Shown here: one piece after another, positions 43,321-53,940 of the stretch
How the letters are laid out: each line of letters begins with the position of its first letter
Numbering within the stretch: position 1 is the first letter of the stretch
Assembly: GCA_036186865.1 (NCBI GenBank)
Contig: AP025057.1
Span: forward strand, 22,088,277 to 22,152,276
Length of the DNA: 64,000 bases
Direction: 5' to 3'
Origin: Eustoma russellianum
Lineage: Eukaryota; Streptophyta; Magnoliopsida; Gentianales; Gentianaceae
Position numbers and translations under genes: made by a program
Notes under the pieces: model-generated
What the model saw: only the letters and a program-made list of their open reading frames with translations
The model's database searches: none
Told to the model about the DNA's origin: nothing

Positions 43321-44189
43321 TGTAGCGCCCCGCCCGGAACTAGGGTTTTGGCACGGTGCATCCACCATACTCTACTGCGAGTAGTACAAGGTGTCGATAC
43401 TGTACATGTGCATGTCGACATGAATCGTAATCGATATAACGGAAGCAGCATAAAGATAAGCTCACGTCATGCCTAATAATACAAATAGTTCAAGTGCTTA
43501 CGAAACATAAAGTATAATGTCTCACGATAGTCTTATTACATTGCAATAAAATAAAGCTCAACATAACAAGTACATAGCTCGGGCCTACATCTCAGCTCAC
43601 GGTTACTCTAGCTGGGGTTCCTCCTCAATGAACAAGGCGTCAGGGTTACTGTTCTCTGAAATGTTATTAGGCAAGTATGAGCGATAGCCAATCTTTTAAT
43701 CGCTCAGCAAGTAATCTTTCTAGATACTTCATGTGGATCATACAGGGGGAGACGGGGTGACAGATAATAATATCATAATAGGGAACATAAATAATCACAT
43801 CTCCGTTTACAAATAATGGCATGATACAATAATAAAACAGATCATAAGAATTTACATCATACCTTAGAGATCATATCTTTCTTCCTCAGCACATCCCTAG
43901 CATACCTTTCTATACTTATGTACTAACCCATATTATGCTAAGGTCATCACTTATAATCATCTCATCTACACGTGTAATCTTCCTTAATCATCTTAAAGCA
44001 TAATGAACTTATGGATATTCTAATACTAACCTAAGGAACATGATCATGACATGATGCATAAGACATGACTTTTCATAACATGACCTTTCATAACATGATT
44101 CTTCATAAAATGACTTTTCATAAACTTGACGTGATTTTCATAACTTGCGTAAAATGACATTTTCATAACTTGCATAAAATGACACTTTC
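43321..44189 (-). repeat. Tekay-like LTR fragment, left part
   Basis: It starts TGTAGCGCCCCGCCCGG and follows the left 870 bp of the Tekay LTRs (9095 and 17175), including the AAAATGACATTT motif array. The non-autonomous element interrupts it at 44190, after TSD copy CTTTC (44185-44189). Confidence 0.9.
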
Positions 44190-45490
44190 TGATACGATCT
44201 TGGATCGTATGAAATTGACGATCGCTTCTTTCAACTCCAAAAGACACTTTTGATCACTCTTGCATGATACAATGGCGCCAACACCACCTTCTTGGACAAG
44301 AGAAATCAACAACGTCTACGTTGAGCAATTCGAATCTCCCAATCCAACACGTCGTTTCGTATCCTTGGATTGTGATTCACCAACTAGGTTTGCTCAAACC
44401 TTGATTGGATCTAGCCTTCATTTTACTTTGTGAAAACCAAAGGAAAAACACCAAGAAGCAACACACGGTTGCAATAAAAAAAACTGAAATTTTTTATTCT
44501 GAAAAATTCTGAAAACTGCTGCCATTTTCTTGACCCTAATATAATGCTATATTTTGATATTCCTAAAATTTAACTAATCAATCAAAGTACTTAGATTACT
44601 ACCTATCAATCTAAATCAAATTTACAATAAAGATAAGTCAAAACTAATCAAGAAAAAATTACATAACTCAAATCTCTAAAATTTCGTACTGGAATTACAC
44701 CCTGTCGGTTACTGTCTTATAGCCGCTTCTAGACGCCGAATTAGGGTTTGCACTCTTCATAAAAGTTGTAGTTCATGAACGTTTCTTGAATTTGGGCTTT
44801 TGAATCAGCTCATTTGGGCTCTTCTTGATAGAGATACGGGCCTCCAAAGATTAGGTATCCATCCAGTGGTCTTCAGTACTTTCCATTCTGGACTCCCAAC
44901 TTGCACTTGATTTCGGTCCATCTTGCAGCCCGAATTAGCAAAAGTGTAAAACATGAAAATCGTCACAAATTGAGTTATCTGAGACCCTCAAGTGGTTTGA
45001 ACCCATTTGGATCAATACTCCGACCAAGGCGTCCAAAATACCGGCTAGTGTCCGGCTGCCTTCCTGAAAAATAGGGACTCTTCAAGCCACTTTCCTTATT
45101 TAGCCTTGTCACCTTAGAAAACATTTAAAAACGGTAATTAGCACTATAAACACATATTACAAGACTCTACAAAATATCCTAGACCTAAAACAACGACAAC
45201 GCAAACAACTAGACTCGATATTACAACGACAACGCATGAAATGACCATCTTGCCCTCCCACCAACATTTACATCCTATGATATGCATTAAACACGAGGAC
45301 AATCAAATCATGACCTCAATAAACATAGAGAAATCATGTATCTATATTCCTTGGCTCATCTTGCATATGTTTGAACAAGAAGCTCTTTAGTTTACATCTA
45401 TTTGCGCAAAAGTTTCTTGTTTGTGGAGTTAGTATGTTCAACGCCCTTGTTTGTGAAGTTTGTATGTTTATGACTCCTTGAATCGCATCA
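44190..45490 (-). repeat. 3' LTR of non-autonomous element
   Basis: Termini TGATACGATC and GAATCGCATCA. The last part (45334-45490) encodes residues about 424-474 of the internal ORF. A TGAGTTAGTATGTTCAACGC-like pair of direct repeats (TTGTTTGTGGAGTTAGTATG / TTGTTTGTGAAGTTTGTATG) lies near 45415-45470. Confidence 0.9.
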
Positions 45491-46758
45491 TTCCCTCCTT
45501 CCTCAAAAGGATTCGACCTCGAATCTAAACACAAAAAAGGATAAAAGAGATACTCTACAAATGACTCATAATATATACAAGACACAAACCTAAGAGAATA
45601 AAGTGTAATGAACATGCATAATTTGAGTTTAACATGCTTAGGATGAATAATTAACTGAAGGAAGAAGCATGTAGACAACAACACATTATAACACATATCT
45701 ACATGAACACTTAGCAACAAGCATCTCTTTCTAATATGTTTAGGATGCACTAACAAGATAGGTATAAAACTCCTCACATAAGATTTATCATGCATGAAAT
45801 AGAAAGTATGCAAAACATGAGGAATAAACAACATAGCTTGTACGCTCCTTAGAACTTCCAAACTAGAGGTATCTGAATTATAATGCTCAACACAGCACAA
45901 ATCATCACTAACATTTAGATTATCATCTTCAAAATCAATGTGCAACGTAACGTCAAGTGGAATTTCAGATTCATACGCACGCAAACTAGAATTTTCTTGG
46001 GATGGAATATCACTATCAAGGCACTCAAACAAGGGATTATCATAGATAACCCATTCATGCTTCTCAATGTTATCATATTTATGACCTAGAACATCACTAT
46101 TCTCACTTGAAATGTCACTCAAATCATCTTGTAAATCAGCATGTAAACCAAGCAAATCATGTGAGTCATGTGTAGCACAAACAACTTTAGATTCAAGCTC
46201 ATCACTTTCAGCACACAAGTCAGTGTCATGCATATGAACACGATGAACATCAACAAGTCTCCTAAGACCTTGCAATTTATTAAGGAAGTCTAATCTGTGC
46301 ACCTTTTCTTCTTCTACTTCTGCAAGGATCTCAAAGTTATGTTCTTTTTGTGCTAGAAGTTTCTTACGAATGTCAGAATTACGTTCTAAGAACTTCACAT
46401 AGTCATGTTCAGCTTCAATATGATCATGGAAGCCAACATGCAATTTCTTACACACTTTAGAGTGCAAAACATCATCAGATTCAAACAAACCAGATTTAAA
46501 CAATTTAGGATCATGCAAGTCAAGAAGCTTATAATGTAAGTCATGTTCATTCGACACATCGACTTTATCATCATGAACAACATGTGTATCAATTAAAATT
46601 TCAGCATCATCATCATAAGAATCATGCTCAATATCAACAATAAAATCGTCACTCATATCACACGAATCATATGCAATTCCATAAGTAAAATGAGCTTGAC
46701 GTAACCCTTCTATCGTTGCACGATAGAGGTCCCTAATGTCATCCTCCGTGGAATCCAT
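45334..46758 (-). CDS. Acidic ORF protein of non-autonomous retrotransposon, function unknown
   Basis: ATG 46758 (MDSTEDDIRDLYRATIEGLR) gives 474 residues without a break. Residues 1-120 and 170-300 are very rich in Asp, Glu, His and Ser. Residues about 120-168 have a heptad-like charged pattern suggesting a coiled coil. Residues about 303-411 turn hydrophobic and basic with two HPKH motifs (338-341 and 372-375) and Cys. Residues 412-422 (DSRSNPFEEGG) match the pol tail of the CRM-like element, and residues 424-474 are LTR-encoded, with FLFKHMQDEP resembling FLYKHVQDEP there. No CCHC knuckle, DSG, YxDD or DDE motif is visible. TTTCAG|GTTACTC just before the ATG suggests a leader intron acceptor. 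It could be a diverged accessory protein or a captured host sequence; I do not recognise it. Confidence 0.7.
   Translation of the reverse strand: MDSTEDDIRDLYRATIEGLRQAHFTYGIAYDSCDMSDDFIVDIEHDSYDDDAEILIDTHVVHDDKVDVSNEHDLHYKLLDLHDPKLFKSGLFESDDVLHSKVCKKLHVGFHDHIEAEHDYVKFLERNSDIRKKLLAQKEHNFEILAEVEEEKVHRLDFLNKLQGLRRLVDVHRVHMHDTDLCAESDELESKVVCATHDSHDLLGLHADLQDDLSDISSENSDVLGHKYDNIEKHEWVIYDNPLFECLDSDIPSQENSSLRAYESEIPLDVTLHIDFEDDNLNVSDDLCCVEHYNSDTSSLEVLRSVQAMLFIPHVLHTFYFMHDKSYVRSFIPILLVHPKHIRKRCLLLSVHVDMCYNVLLSTCFFLQLIIHPKHVKLKLCMFITLYSLRFVSCIYYESFVEYLFYPFLCLDSRSNPFEEGGNDAIQGVINIQTSQTRALNILTPQTRNFCANRCKLKSFLFKHMQDEPRNIDT
45491..45506 (-). other. Polypurine tract of non-autonomous element
   Basis: Plus strand TTCCCTCCTTCCTCAA abuts the LTR end. 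It is inside the ORF and codes for the FEEGG region, as in the CRM-like element. Confidence 0.8.
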
Positions 46759-48252
46759 GAGTAACCTGAAATTATGCAAGCAAACAACGAAAGGAAAAAC
46801 TAACACAATGACAAAAGAAACATCGTTACATTAGTGAAATCAAAATCAATGTGTATTTTCCTCTCTCGCTCTTGTATAGTCACTCAAGTTTGTGCTTTTC
46901 CTTGGCCAATCTTGAGCTAGATACAACCAAAGCGAGCTTCTCAAGTGGCTAACACAATCCAATGATCAATTGCACCTTTTTCTCCAATGTGTCAACCAAA
47001 TTTCAGCAACACTAATAAGCAAAGGTATCAAGCCAAGAACAAGATAATTTAACACACTTAACCTTCTAAGAATCAAGAAAAAATGAGACCAAAAATTATG
47101 TCAAAGGCTGAGCCAAAGAAAACTAAGGGTTGCCCTGGGCAATCTTTAGTTAACCTTAGCCTTATGCAAGTTGATTACAAAGTTGTCGATCAATTGCAAT
47201 AAACAAGTATCGAAGTTCCAAGACAATGAAATAGGGTTTGATTTGAAGTAGATGAGTACTTGGGTTTAAGTGAACTTTGGTATTCTTGATATAAAAGCAA
47301 TTTGACACTAACTTTCCAATCCTCTCGTGCCTCAGATTCTTGAATGATACTTTTATTTTTGCGGCCTTACTGTTTTGCCGAGGCTTTTGTCTATTTTTTA
47401 GCTAAGAATCTAGTTCATAATTTGCATTGGTTTCATATCTGAATAAGAATTGAAAAGCCAAAGGAAAAGGAACTACGATCAAAGCCTAAAAGTTTCCTTG
47501 CCATCGTAGATCCTACATGTTGGGGTTTTTCTTGGCCCCTGCTTGCCCCTTTTTTTTGGACTCAGGGTGGCCGTGTACGTGGAGTGATAAGGCCAGCCTT
47601 ATATACAAGATATATTCAATATAAATCAAGCAAACAATGTAATCAATGTCACACAAGTCTATAATCAACTAAAAGCTTCGTTAGCAACAAGACTTATAAG
47701 TGACACGGGTAGCACATTTAAGCAATGGACTTGATTTATATGTTATAGATGTATATAAACCCTATCACAATGAGCCCTATTGTTAAGTGTGTATGGATAT
47801 GATCTTGAAAGGTTAAAGAGCAAATATTGTGTACGGCCAATCTTGCGTGCACTGCCTTCAGCAAAACCAACGGATGCCTTTTTTTTGTTTGCAAGGTGAT
47901 CGTGCTGTGGACCAAGTATGGCAAAAGAAGAAAAGAATCTAAGAAAAGTTTATGGCCATATATTCATGCATGGATTGGAGGACAGCAAGGTGACTTAAAG
48001 CAAAAAGCTAGGAACTTTTGATTTTTTTTGGGTCTTCGTATGAGTTGAAAAGAATAATGGAAAAAGCAAACTTTTTTTTATATAATAACGTGAAAAGCAG
48101 TTAATTGTGATAATGGGTTTTGAGTTAAGTTGATATTTGTGGTTGAAGGAAAAGAAAGAGCAGGGGTAGGGGAATGTCGTTTGGGGTAGGAGGAAGAAAC
48201 AATGAGAGACACAAGAAAGTAAAGGATACGAGAGTTGTAAAGAAGAAACCTT
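46759..48252 (-). other. Leader of non-autonomous element
   Basis: A 1.5-kb untranslated leader. Two blocks are clearly shared with the CRM-like leader: around 47108-47165 (CTAAGGGTTGCCCTGGGCAA versus CTAAGGGTTGCCGTGGGCAA near 56812) and around 47668-47690 (AAAAGCTTCGTTAGCAACAA versus AAAAGCTTCGGTAGCAACAA near 57747). No coding frame of note is present. Confidence 0.75.
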
Positions 48253-48268
48253 CGCTCTAATACCACTT
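48253..48268 (-). other. Primer-binding site of non-autonomous element
   Basis: Plus strand CGCTCTAATACCACTT precedes the 5' LTR; the minus strand AAGTGGTATTAGAGCG differs from the initiator tRNA-Met PBS by one base (TATTAG for TATCAG). Confidence 0.8.
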
Positions 48269-49569
48269 TGATACGATCTTGGATCATATGAAATTGACGA
48301 TAGCTTCTTTCAACTCCAAAAGACACCATTGATCACCCTTGCGTGGGACAATGGCGCCAACACCACCTTCTTGGACAAGAGAAATCAACAACGTCTACGT
48401 CGAGCAATTCGAATCTCCCAATCCAACACGTCGTTCCGTATCCTTGGATTGTGATTCACCAACTAGGTTTGCTTAAATCTTGATTGGATCTAGCCTTGAT
48501 TTTACTTTGCGAAAACCAAAGGAAAAACACAAAGAAGCAACACACGGTTGCAATCAAAAAAACTGAAATTTTTTATTCTGAAAAATTCTGAAAACTGCTG
48601 CCATTTTCTTGACCCTAATATAATGCTATATTTTGATATTCCTAAAATTTAACTAATCAATCAAAGTACTTAGATTACTACCTATCAATCTAAATCAAAT
48701 TTACCATAAAGATAAGTCAAAGCTAATCAAGGAAAAATTACATAACTCAAATCCCTAAAATTTCGTACTGGAATTACACCCTATCGGTTACTGCCTTATA
48801 GCCCCTTTTAGACGCCGAATTGGGGTTTGCACTCTTCAGCAAAGTTGTATCTCATGAAATTTTCTTGAATTTGGGCTTTTGAATAACCTCATGTGGGCTC
48901 TTCTTGAAAGAGATACGGGCCTCCAAAGATTAGGTATCCATCCAATGATCTTCAGTACTTTCCATTCTGGACTCCCAACTTGCACCTGATTTCGGTCCAT
49001 CTTGCAGCCCGAATTAGCAAAAGTGTAAAACATAAAAATCGTCATACATTGAGTTATCTAAGACCTCCAAGTGGTTTGAATCCATTTGGATCAATACTCC
49101 GACCAAGGCGTCCAAAATACCGGCTAGTGTCCGGCTGCCTTCCTGAAAAATAGGGACTCTTCAAGCCACTTTCCTTATTTAGCCTTGTCACCTTAGAAAA
49201 CATTTAAAAACGATAATTAGCACTATAAACACATATTACAAGACTCTACAAAATATCCTAGACCTAAAACAACGACAACGCAAACAACTAGACTCGATAT
49301 TACAACGACAACGCATGAAATGACCATCCTGCCCTCCCACCAACATTTACATCCTATGATATGCATTAAACACGAGGACAATCAAATCATGACCTCAATA
49401 AACATAGAAAAATCATGTATTTATATTCCTTGGCTCATCTTGCATATGTTTGAACAAGAAGCTCTTTAGTTTACATCTATTTGCGCAAAAGTTTCTTGTT
49501 TGTGGAGTTAGTATGTTCAACGCCCTTGTTTGTGAAGTTTGTATGTTTAGGACTCCTTGAATAGCATCA
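48269..49569 (-). repeat. 5' LTR of non-autonomous element
   Basis: It has the same length as the left LTR, with termini TGATACGATC and GAATAGCATCA, followed by TSD copy CTTTC. Differences from the left copy are spread along the LTR and are almost all substitutions. Confidence 0.9.
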
Positions 49570-50106
49570 CTTTCATAATCATGGAGACATAACATTTTCA
49601 TCATTGGCTATAGCACTTTTCATAAGAATAATAACGCACAACATACCGAATGATTCCCCATATAGTACATGTACGACATAACATCATGAACATAGATACA
49701 TGTGCTAACGGTGACGCATTACGACTGAGATCCCGTGTCCTTGACCCGGTGTTACACTCAACCATAATGTAAACATGGGTCCCTGACACCTACCACTCCA
49801 GTCCCGATGTCAGGACAGCGCTACAACATAACATAACATAACATGGTCATAACATAACGTGTGTCATTGGGATCATTCGTCTCGTGTTTATTATTCGTAT
49901 GCTTAAAACTTTTAAAACATGTGATGCGAAGACAAAACTTTTCAAACTTTATTTCCGTACAATATGAGACTCAATCATATGAGGGTATTTTGGTCATACT
50001 ACACTTATCATCAAACACTACATATATACATCTTACATATCATAACTTAATAAAATGCCATTTTCTCCCCAATTCATGACCATTCGGGCACTATATATTA
50101 AACAAC
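49570..50106 (-). repeat. Tekay-like LTR fragment, right part
   Basis: It resumes the LTR broken at 44189 (GACATAACATTTTCATCATT, as at about 9970 in the complete LTR). It continues for about 500 bp to GACCATTCGGGCACTATATA and then ends abruptly at the copia LTR start. The remaining 2 kb of this LTR is missing. Confidence 0.85.
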
Positions 50107-52153
50107 TGTTGAGAAATATGCTTGGATAATTTTCAAATTCATGATTTTAATTGGTAAGTACATAAAAATATCATACATGATGTTACATGTGTTTAAAAGT
50201 TGAAAAAGTTGAAAAAGTTGACATCAATCTCTCAGGTTGTTGCACATCGATCGATCTATGTACATAGATCTCTCACATCGATCGATCCATGTAAGGCAGT
50301 GAAAGTTTAAGACCTTACGGTGAGACATCTATCTCTAAACCTGAGACACATAGATCGATCGATGTAGGTCAGAGACAAAACCTGAACCTTTCTGTGAGAC
50401 ATCGATCTCAGAAGTTGAGGTACTTCGATCGATTGATGTCTAGGGTTTTTAGAAATAATTTTCTAAAATGTGTTAAAATGATTGTTTTCATTTGTATATG
50501 ATTTATACATGTTTATTATGTGGTTATCATGTGTTTTTGGTGATTATAATTGTATTGTGACTAACACGCCTTGGAAGTTTCTACAACTTACCAAAAAGGG
50601 CAGAATTGGTATTTTGAGTTTTGTAGGAACATCACATGGTGAAAATAATTCAAGGATGTATTCTTATACTATTTATCATGACAAAGGTGATATCATAATT
50701 ATTTCTGACCATCCGGGTCATTTCTGGAGTTTTCATATACCAGGGGTATTTTGGTCATTTCACCCCCGATGGTATTTTTGGTATTTTCACTCAAGGAATC
50801 TCTTGAGCATATTATTATCTTCATTCTGGAGCCGATTTATTATTAATTTGAAGATGATATGGTGATTCTTTATTTTATTCTCTCACATGATGATATTATT
50901 GACTATAGCGGGATATGTGATGATTTGAGATGTCACATTCTATTTTTTCTTGAAGACCCTCTTATATGTGTTATAAGAGCATGTTTATCATCATTATTCA
51001 TAGATATTAAAGGTGCCAAAGGTGTGGAAATGTTCATGACATATAAGAAGAAATATTGAGAATTTCGGTGTTACACGTTGACATAATCTTGTCAACTATT
51101 ATCTATTAATTTCTTCTTCAAAAATCTGAGTTGCTACACATATATGTATATATGTTGAAAAACATGTATATGCAGTTGGATATGATGTGTAATTCATTTT
51201 ATGGCTTGGTGACAAGTGGACAAATCAAAAAGGAGCTAGTTGGCAAAAATGCCAACTTGGAAATATTCAAATGTAGCCAAACGGCTACTTGGTATTCATG
51301 ACTATTTTCAGCAGATTTTTGAAGTCAAATGAAGACTTCACATGTCCTATTATTGTGCTTAAAGTTGAGGATATTTTGATGGTATTATCCTCTCTTATTA
51401 TTTATATTCTGATAAATATTATTTTGGCAAAAATAGCCTAGTAGCAGGGTGAGGAGATGAATTTTGAGTTTGAAGTTGTCAACACTCACATGTCCTATGT
51501 TTATGCCAAGAAGTTGAGGGAATTATCTCTATTTTGCTAAGGATAAATCAAGCAAATTCTAAGTCATTTTTGAAGCTTATATTTTCGGCCAAGATGATTA
51601 TCCAAGATGGACCAATTATGTTGTCTTATTTTGCCAAGTGTACAAAGCCATCCAATGATGTAAAGACACTTGGATTTGATGATAAAGATGGTGACACATG
51701 TGCATTCTTATCTTCAAGCTCAATTCACACTATAAATAGAGGCAATGGCGAAGAAGATGAAACACACTTGAAGCTCACAAGCATTTGTTGAATTGTCTAG
51801 CTATCATCTTCTTCTTGTTATTGTTCTTGTTCCATTTTTTGTAGCAAAGGTGTTCTTGTTGTTTTTGTTGAGCTACAAGCCTCTTGAGATTTATTTGTAA
51901 TATTGATTAGCCATTTCTGTAAGGCTATATCAATAGGTGCTAAAGGTGTTGCAACTAAGTATTGCTTAGAAGGTGATTATCCGAGTCTTGAATAGGGTTG
52001 GTGTTAACCCGAGGATCAAGCTTGGTTCTTGTTGTAAGGTGATTTATTACATATTGAAATCCAAGGAAAGGTGTTCCTTGGCACTGGAGAAGGTCACATT
52101 GACCGAACCAGGATAAATCCCCGGTGTTCTTGTCTTGTTTCTTCATTTCTGCC
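50107..52153 (+). repeat. Copia LTR, plus orientation, 3' end missing
   Basis: TGTTGAGAAATATGCTTGGA matches the reverse complement of the LTR end at 62665, and the match continues with gaps to GGATAAATCCCCGGTGTTCT (the counterpart is near 60765-60780). About 670 bp of the LTR 3' part is absent. It contains the ATCGATCG motif cluster (50221-50444). It is oriented opposite to the copia LTR at 60070-62665. Confidence 0.8.
50221..50444. repeat. ATCGATCGAT motif cluster in copia LTR
   Basis: At least six copies of a CATCGATCGAT-like palindromic core separated by CTCTCAG/CTGAGACA words. The counterpart cluster is at 62303-62552. Confidence 0.85.
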
Positions 52154-53940
52154 ATACACGATTTCAAATGGACTATGCAAAGTACCGTGATGGACACTCC
52201 TATTATATGCAAATTCGATATATGGTAAACAATCTTCCCAATGTTTAATGTGTTTTTGCAATATGGCACGCAAAAGTTGAGAAAGAGTACGATTAACGAC
52301 TTCAGTTTGTCCATCTGTTTGTGGGTGTGCGGTGGTTGAAAACAACAATTGTGTACCAAGTTTAGCCCACAAAACACGCCAAAAATGACTCAAAAAGTTC
52401 GTATCTCTATCGCTTACAATTGCACGTGGCATGCCATGCAATCTAACAATTTCTTTGAAGAACAAATCAGCAACATGTGTGGCATCATCAACTTTCCTAC
52501 ATGCAATGAAATGTGCCATTTTGGAAAATCGATCAACCACAACATAAATGCTATCGCGTCCTCCCCGAGACCTAGGAAGTCCTAGCACAAAGTCCATGGA
52601 AATGTCAATCCAAGGGGCATCAGGGACGGGTAAAGGCGTGTAAAGGCCATGTGGTTGGGACTTGGATTTGGCTTGTTTGCAAGTGATGCAACTACCACAC
52701 AACCTCTCGATGTCTACTCTCATGTGGGGCCAATAGAAATGTTCCTTAAGAGTCTCAAGGGTTTTGAACACTCCGAAATGACCCATTAAACCTCCCCCAT
52801 GGGCTTCTCTAGTCAATGCTTCTCGTAGGGATGATTGGGGAACGCACAATTTTTGTTCTTTGAAAAGATAACCCTCATGTATGTAAAATTTCCCAAATGG
52901 TGCTCCTTTACATGCCTCGAAAATGGTTCCAAAGTCATGGTCACTGGGGTACAAGTCCTTAAGTGATTCGAATCCTAAGAAGCGTGAAGATAATGTAGTC
53001 ACTAACGTGTATCTCCTAGAGAGGGCATCGGCAACTATATTATCTTTTCCTTGTTTGTACTTAATCACGTAATGGAATTGTTCTATGAACTCTACCCATT
53101 TGGCATGTCTTTTGTTCAACTTTCCCTGCCCTTTAAGATACTTAAGGCTTTCGTGGTCAGTGTGGATCACAAACTCTTTAGGTTGAAGGTAGTGTTGCCA
53201 AGTTTGTAGGGATCTCACAAGGGCATAAAGTTCCTTATCGTAGGTAGAGTAATTCAATGCTGCTCCTTTCAACTTTTCACTAAAATAGGCTATGGGTTTC
53301 TTACTTTGGGTCAAAACTGCGCCTATACCCACTCCACTTGCATCACACTCGATCTCAAAGGTCTCGTCAAAATTTGGTAGCCTAAGTATGGGTGCAGTGG
53401 TCAGCCTACGTTTAAGTTCGTCAAATGCCTGTTGTTGTGGCTCTTCCCACCTAAAAGGCACATCTTTTTTCACAATTTCGTTTAGGGGTGCAGCTATGGA
53501 AGAAAAATCTTTGACAAAGCGTCTATAAAAGCTTGCTAGTCCATGAAAACTGCGAACTTCCCCTACATTCTTAGGTATAGGCCACTCCACAACTGACCTA
53601 ACCTTTTCCTCATCCATTTCTACTCCCTCAGCCGAAATGACAAAGCCTAGAAAAACTACGCATTCTAAACAAAAGGAGCACTTCTTAAAGTTGGCGTAAA
53701 GTTGTTATTGCTTAAGCTTTTCAAAAACGGCTCTAATGTGGTCAAGATGATCTTCTATGGTGTGGGAATATATTAGGATATCATCGAAATAGACAACGAC
53801 AAAGTGTCCTATGAACGCACGTAAGACTTCATTCATTAGCCTCATAAAGGTACTAGGGGCGTTGGTGAGCCCGAAGGGCATCACTAACCACTCATAGAGC
53901 CCAAACTTGGTTTTGAATGCAGCTTCCATTCGTCCCCTTC
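52154..53940 (-). pseudogene. CRM-like RT end, RNase H and integrase core
   Basis: RT: FGLTNAPSTFMRLMNEVLRA, VVYFDDILIYS (the FDD box, about 53785), then RSFHGLASFYRRFVKDFSS. RNase H: FEIECDASGVGIGAVLTQ, YSTYDKELYALVRSLQTWQH, HTDHESLKYL (catalytic acidic residues visible). Integrase: CITCKQAKSK, ISMDFVLGLPRSRGGRDSIY, VSDRDTNFLSHFWR, TDGQTEVVNRTLSQLLR (a D, D, E triad), AYNRSVHHGTLHSPFEIVYG, at which point foreign sequence begins (about 52153). A TAA interrupts RT at about 53705, and a frameshift near 53930 separates it from the upstream frame. Confidence 0.9.

Larger units (their letters stand above)
44190..49569 (-). mobile_element. Non-autonomous LTR retrotransposon with novel acidic ORF
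   Basis: Two LTRs of exactly 1301 bp (44190-45490 and 48269-49569) start TGATACGATC and end GCATCA. A 5-bp TSD CTTTC flanks it (44185-44189 and 49570-49574). A polypurine tract (45491) and an initiator tRNA-Met PBS (48253-48268) face inward. The 2.78-kb interior has no gag, protease, RT, RNase H or integrase, only one long ORF. Leader blocks and the ORF tail match the CRM-like element that surrounds it. By hand count the LTRs differ at about 51 sites (about 4%). Confidence 0.92.
41137..52153. mobile_element. 11-kb composite block inside CRM-like integrase
   Basis: From left to right it holds a plus-strand copia pol fragment, unassigned DNA, a plus-oriented Tekay-like LTR piece, a minus-oriented copia LTR end, a minus-oriented Tekay LTR piece split by a complete non-autonomous element, and a plus-oriented copia LTR lacking its 3' end. 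The same 6-mer ATACAC flanks it (41131-41136 and 52154-52159). About three integrase codons expected at the junction are absent, so a clean transposition is doubtful and repair-type insertion is as likely. Confidence 0.7.

Noticed and set aside
46759..46806. Extension of the acidic ORF upstream to 46806 (490 codons)
   Set aside because: The extra 16 codons overlap a pyrimidine-rich, acceptor-like TTTCAG, and the methionine at 46758 starts the hydrophilic protein; the upstream part looks like leader or intron.
41131..52159. ATACAC as a true target-site duplication of one intact element
   Set aside because: The block has no matching termini, its pieces belong to several families, and integrase codons seem lost at the junction; kept only as a possible microhomology.
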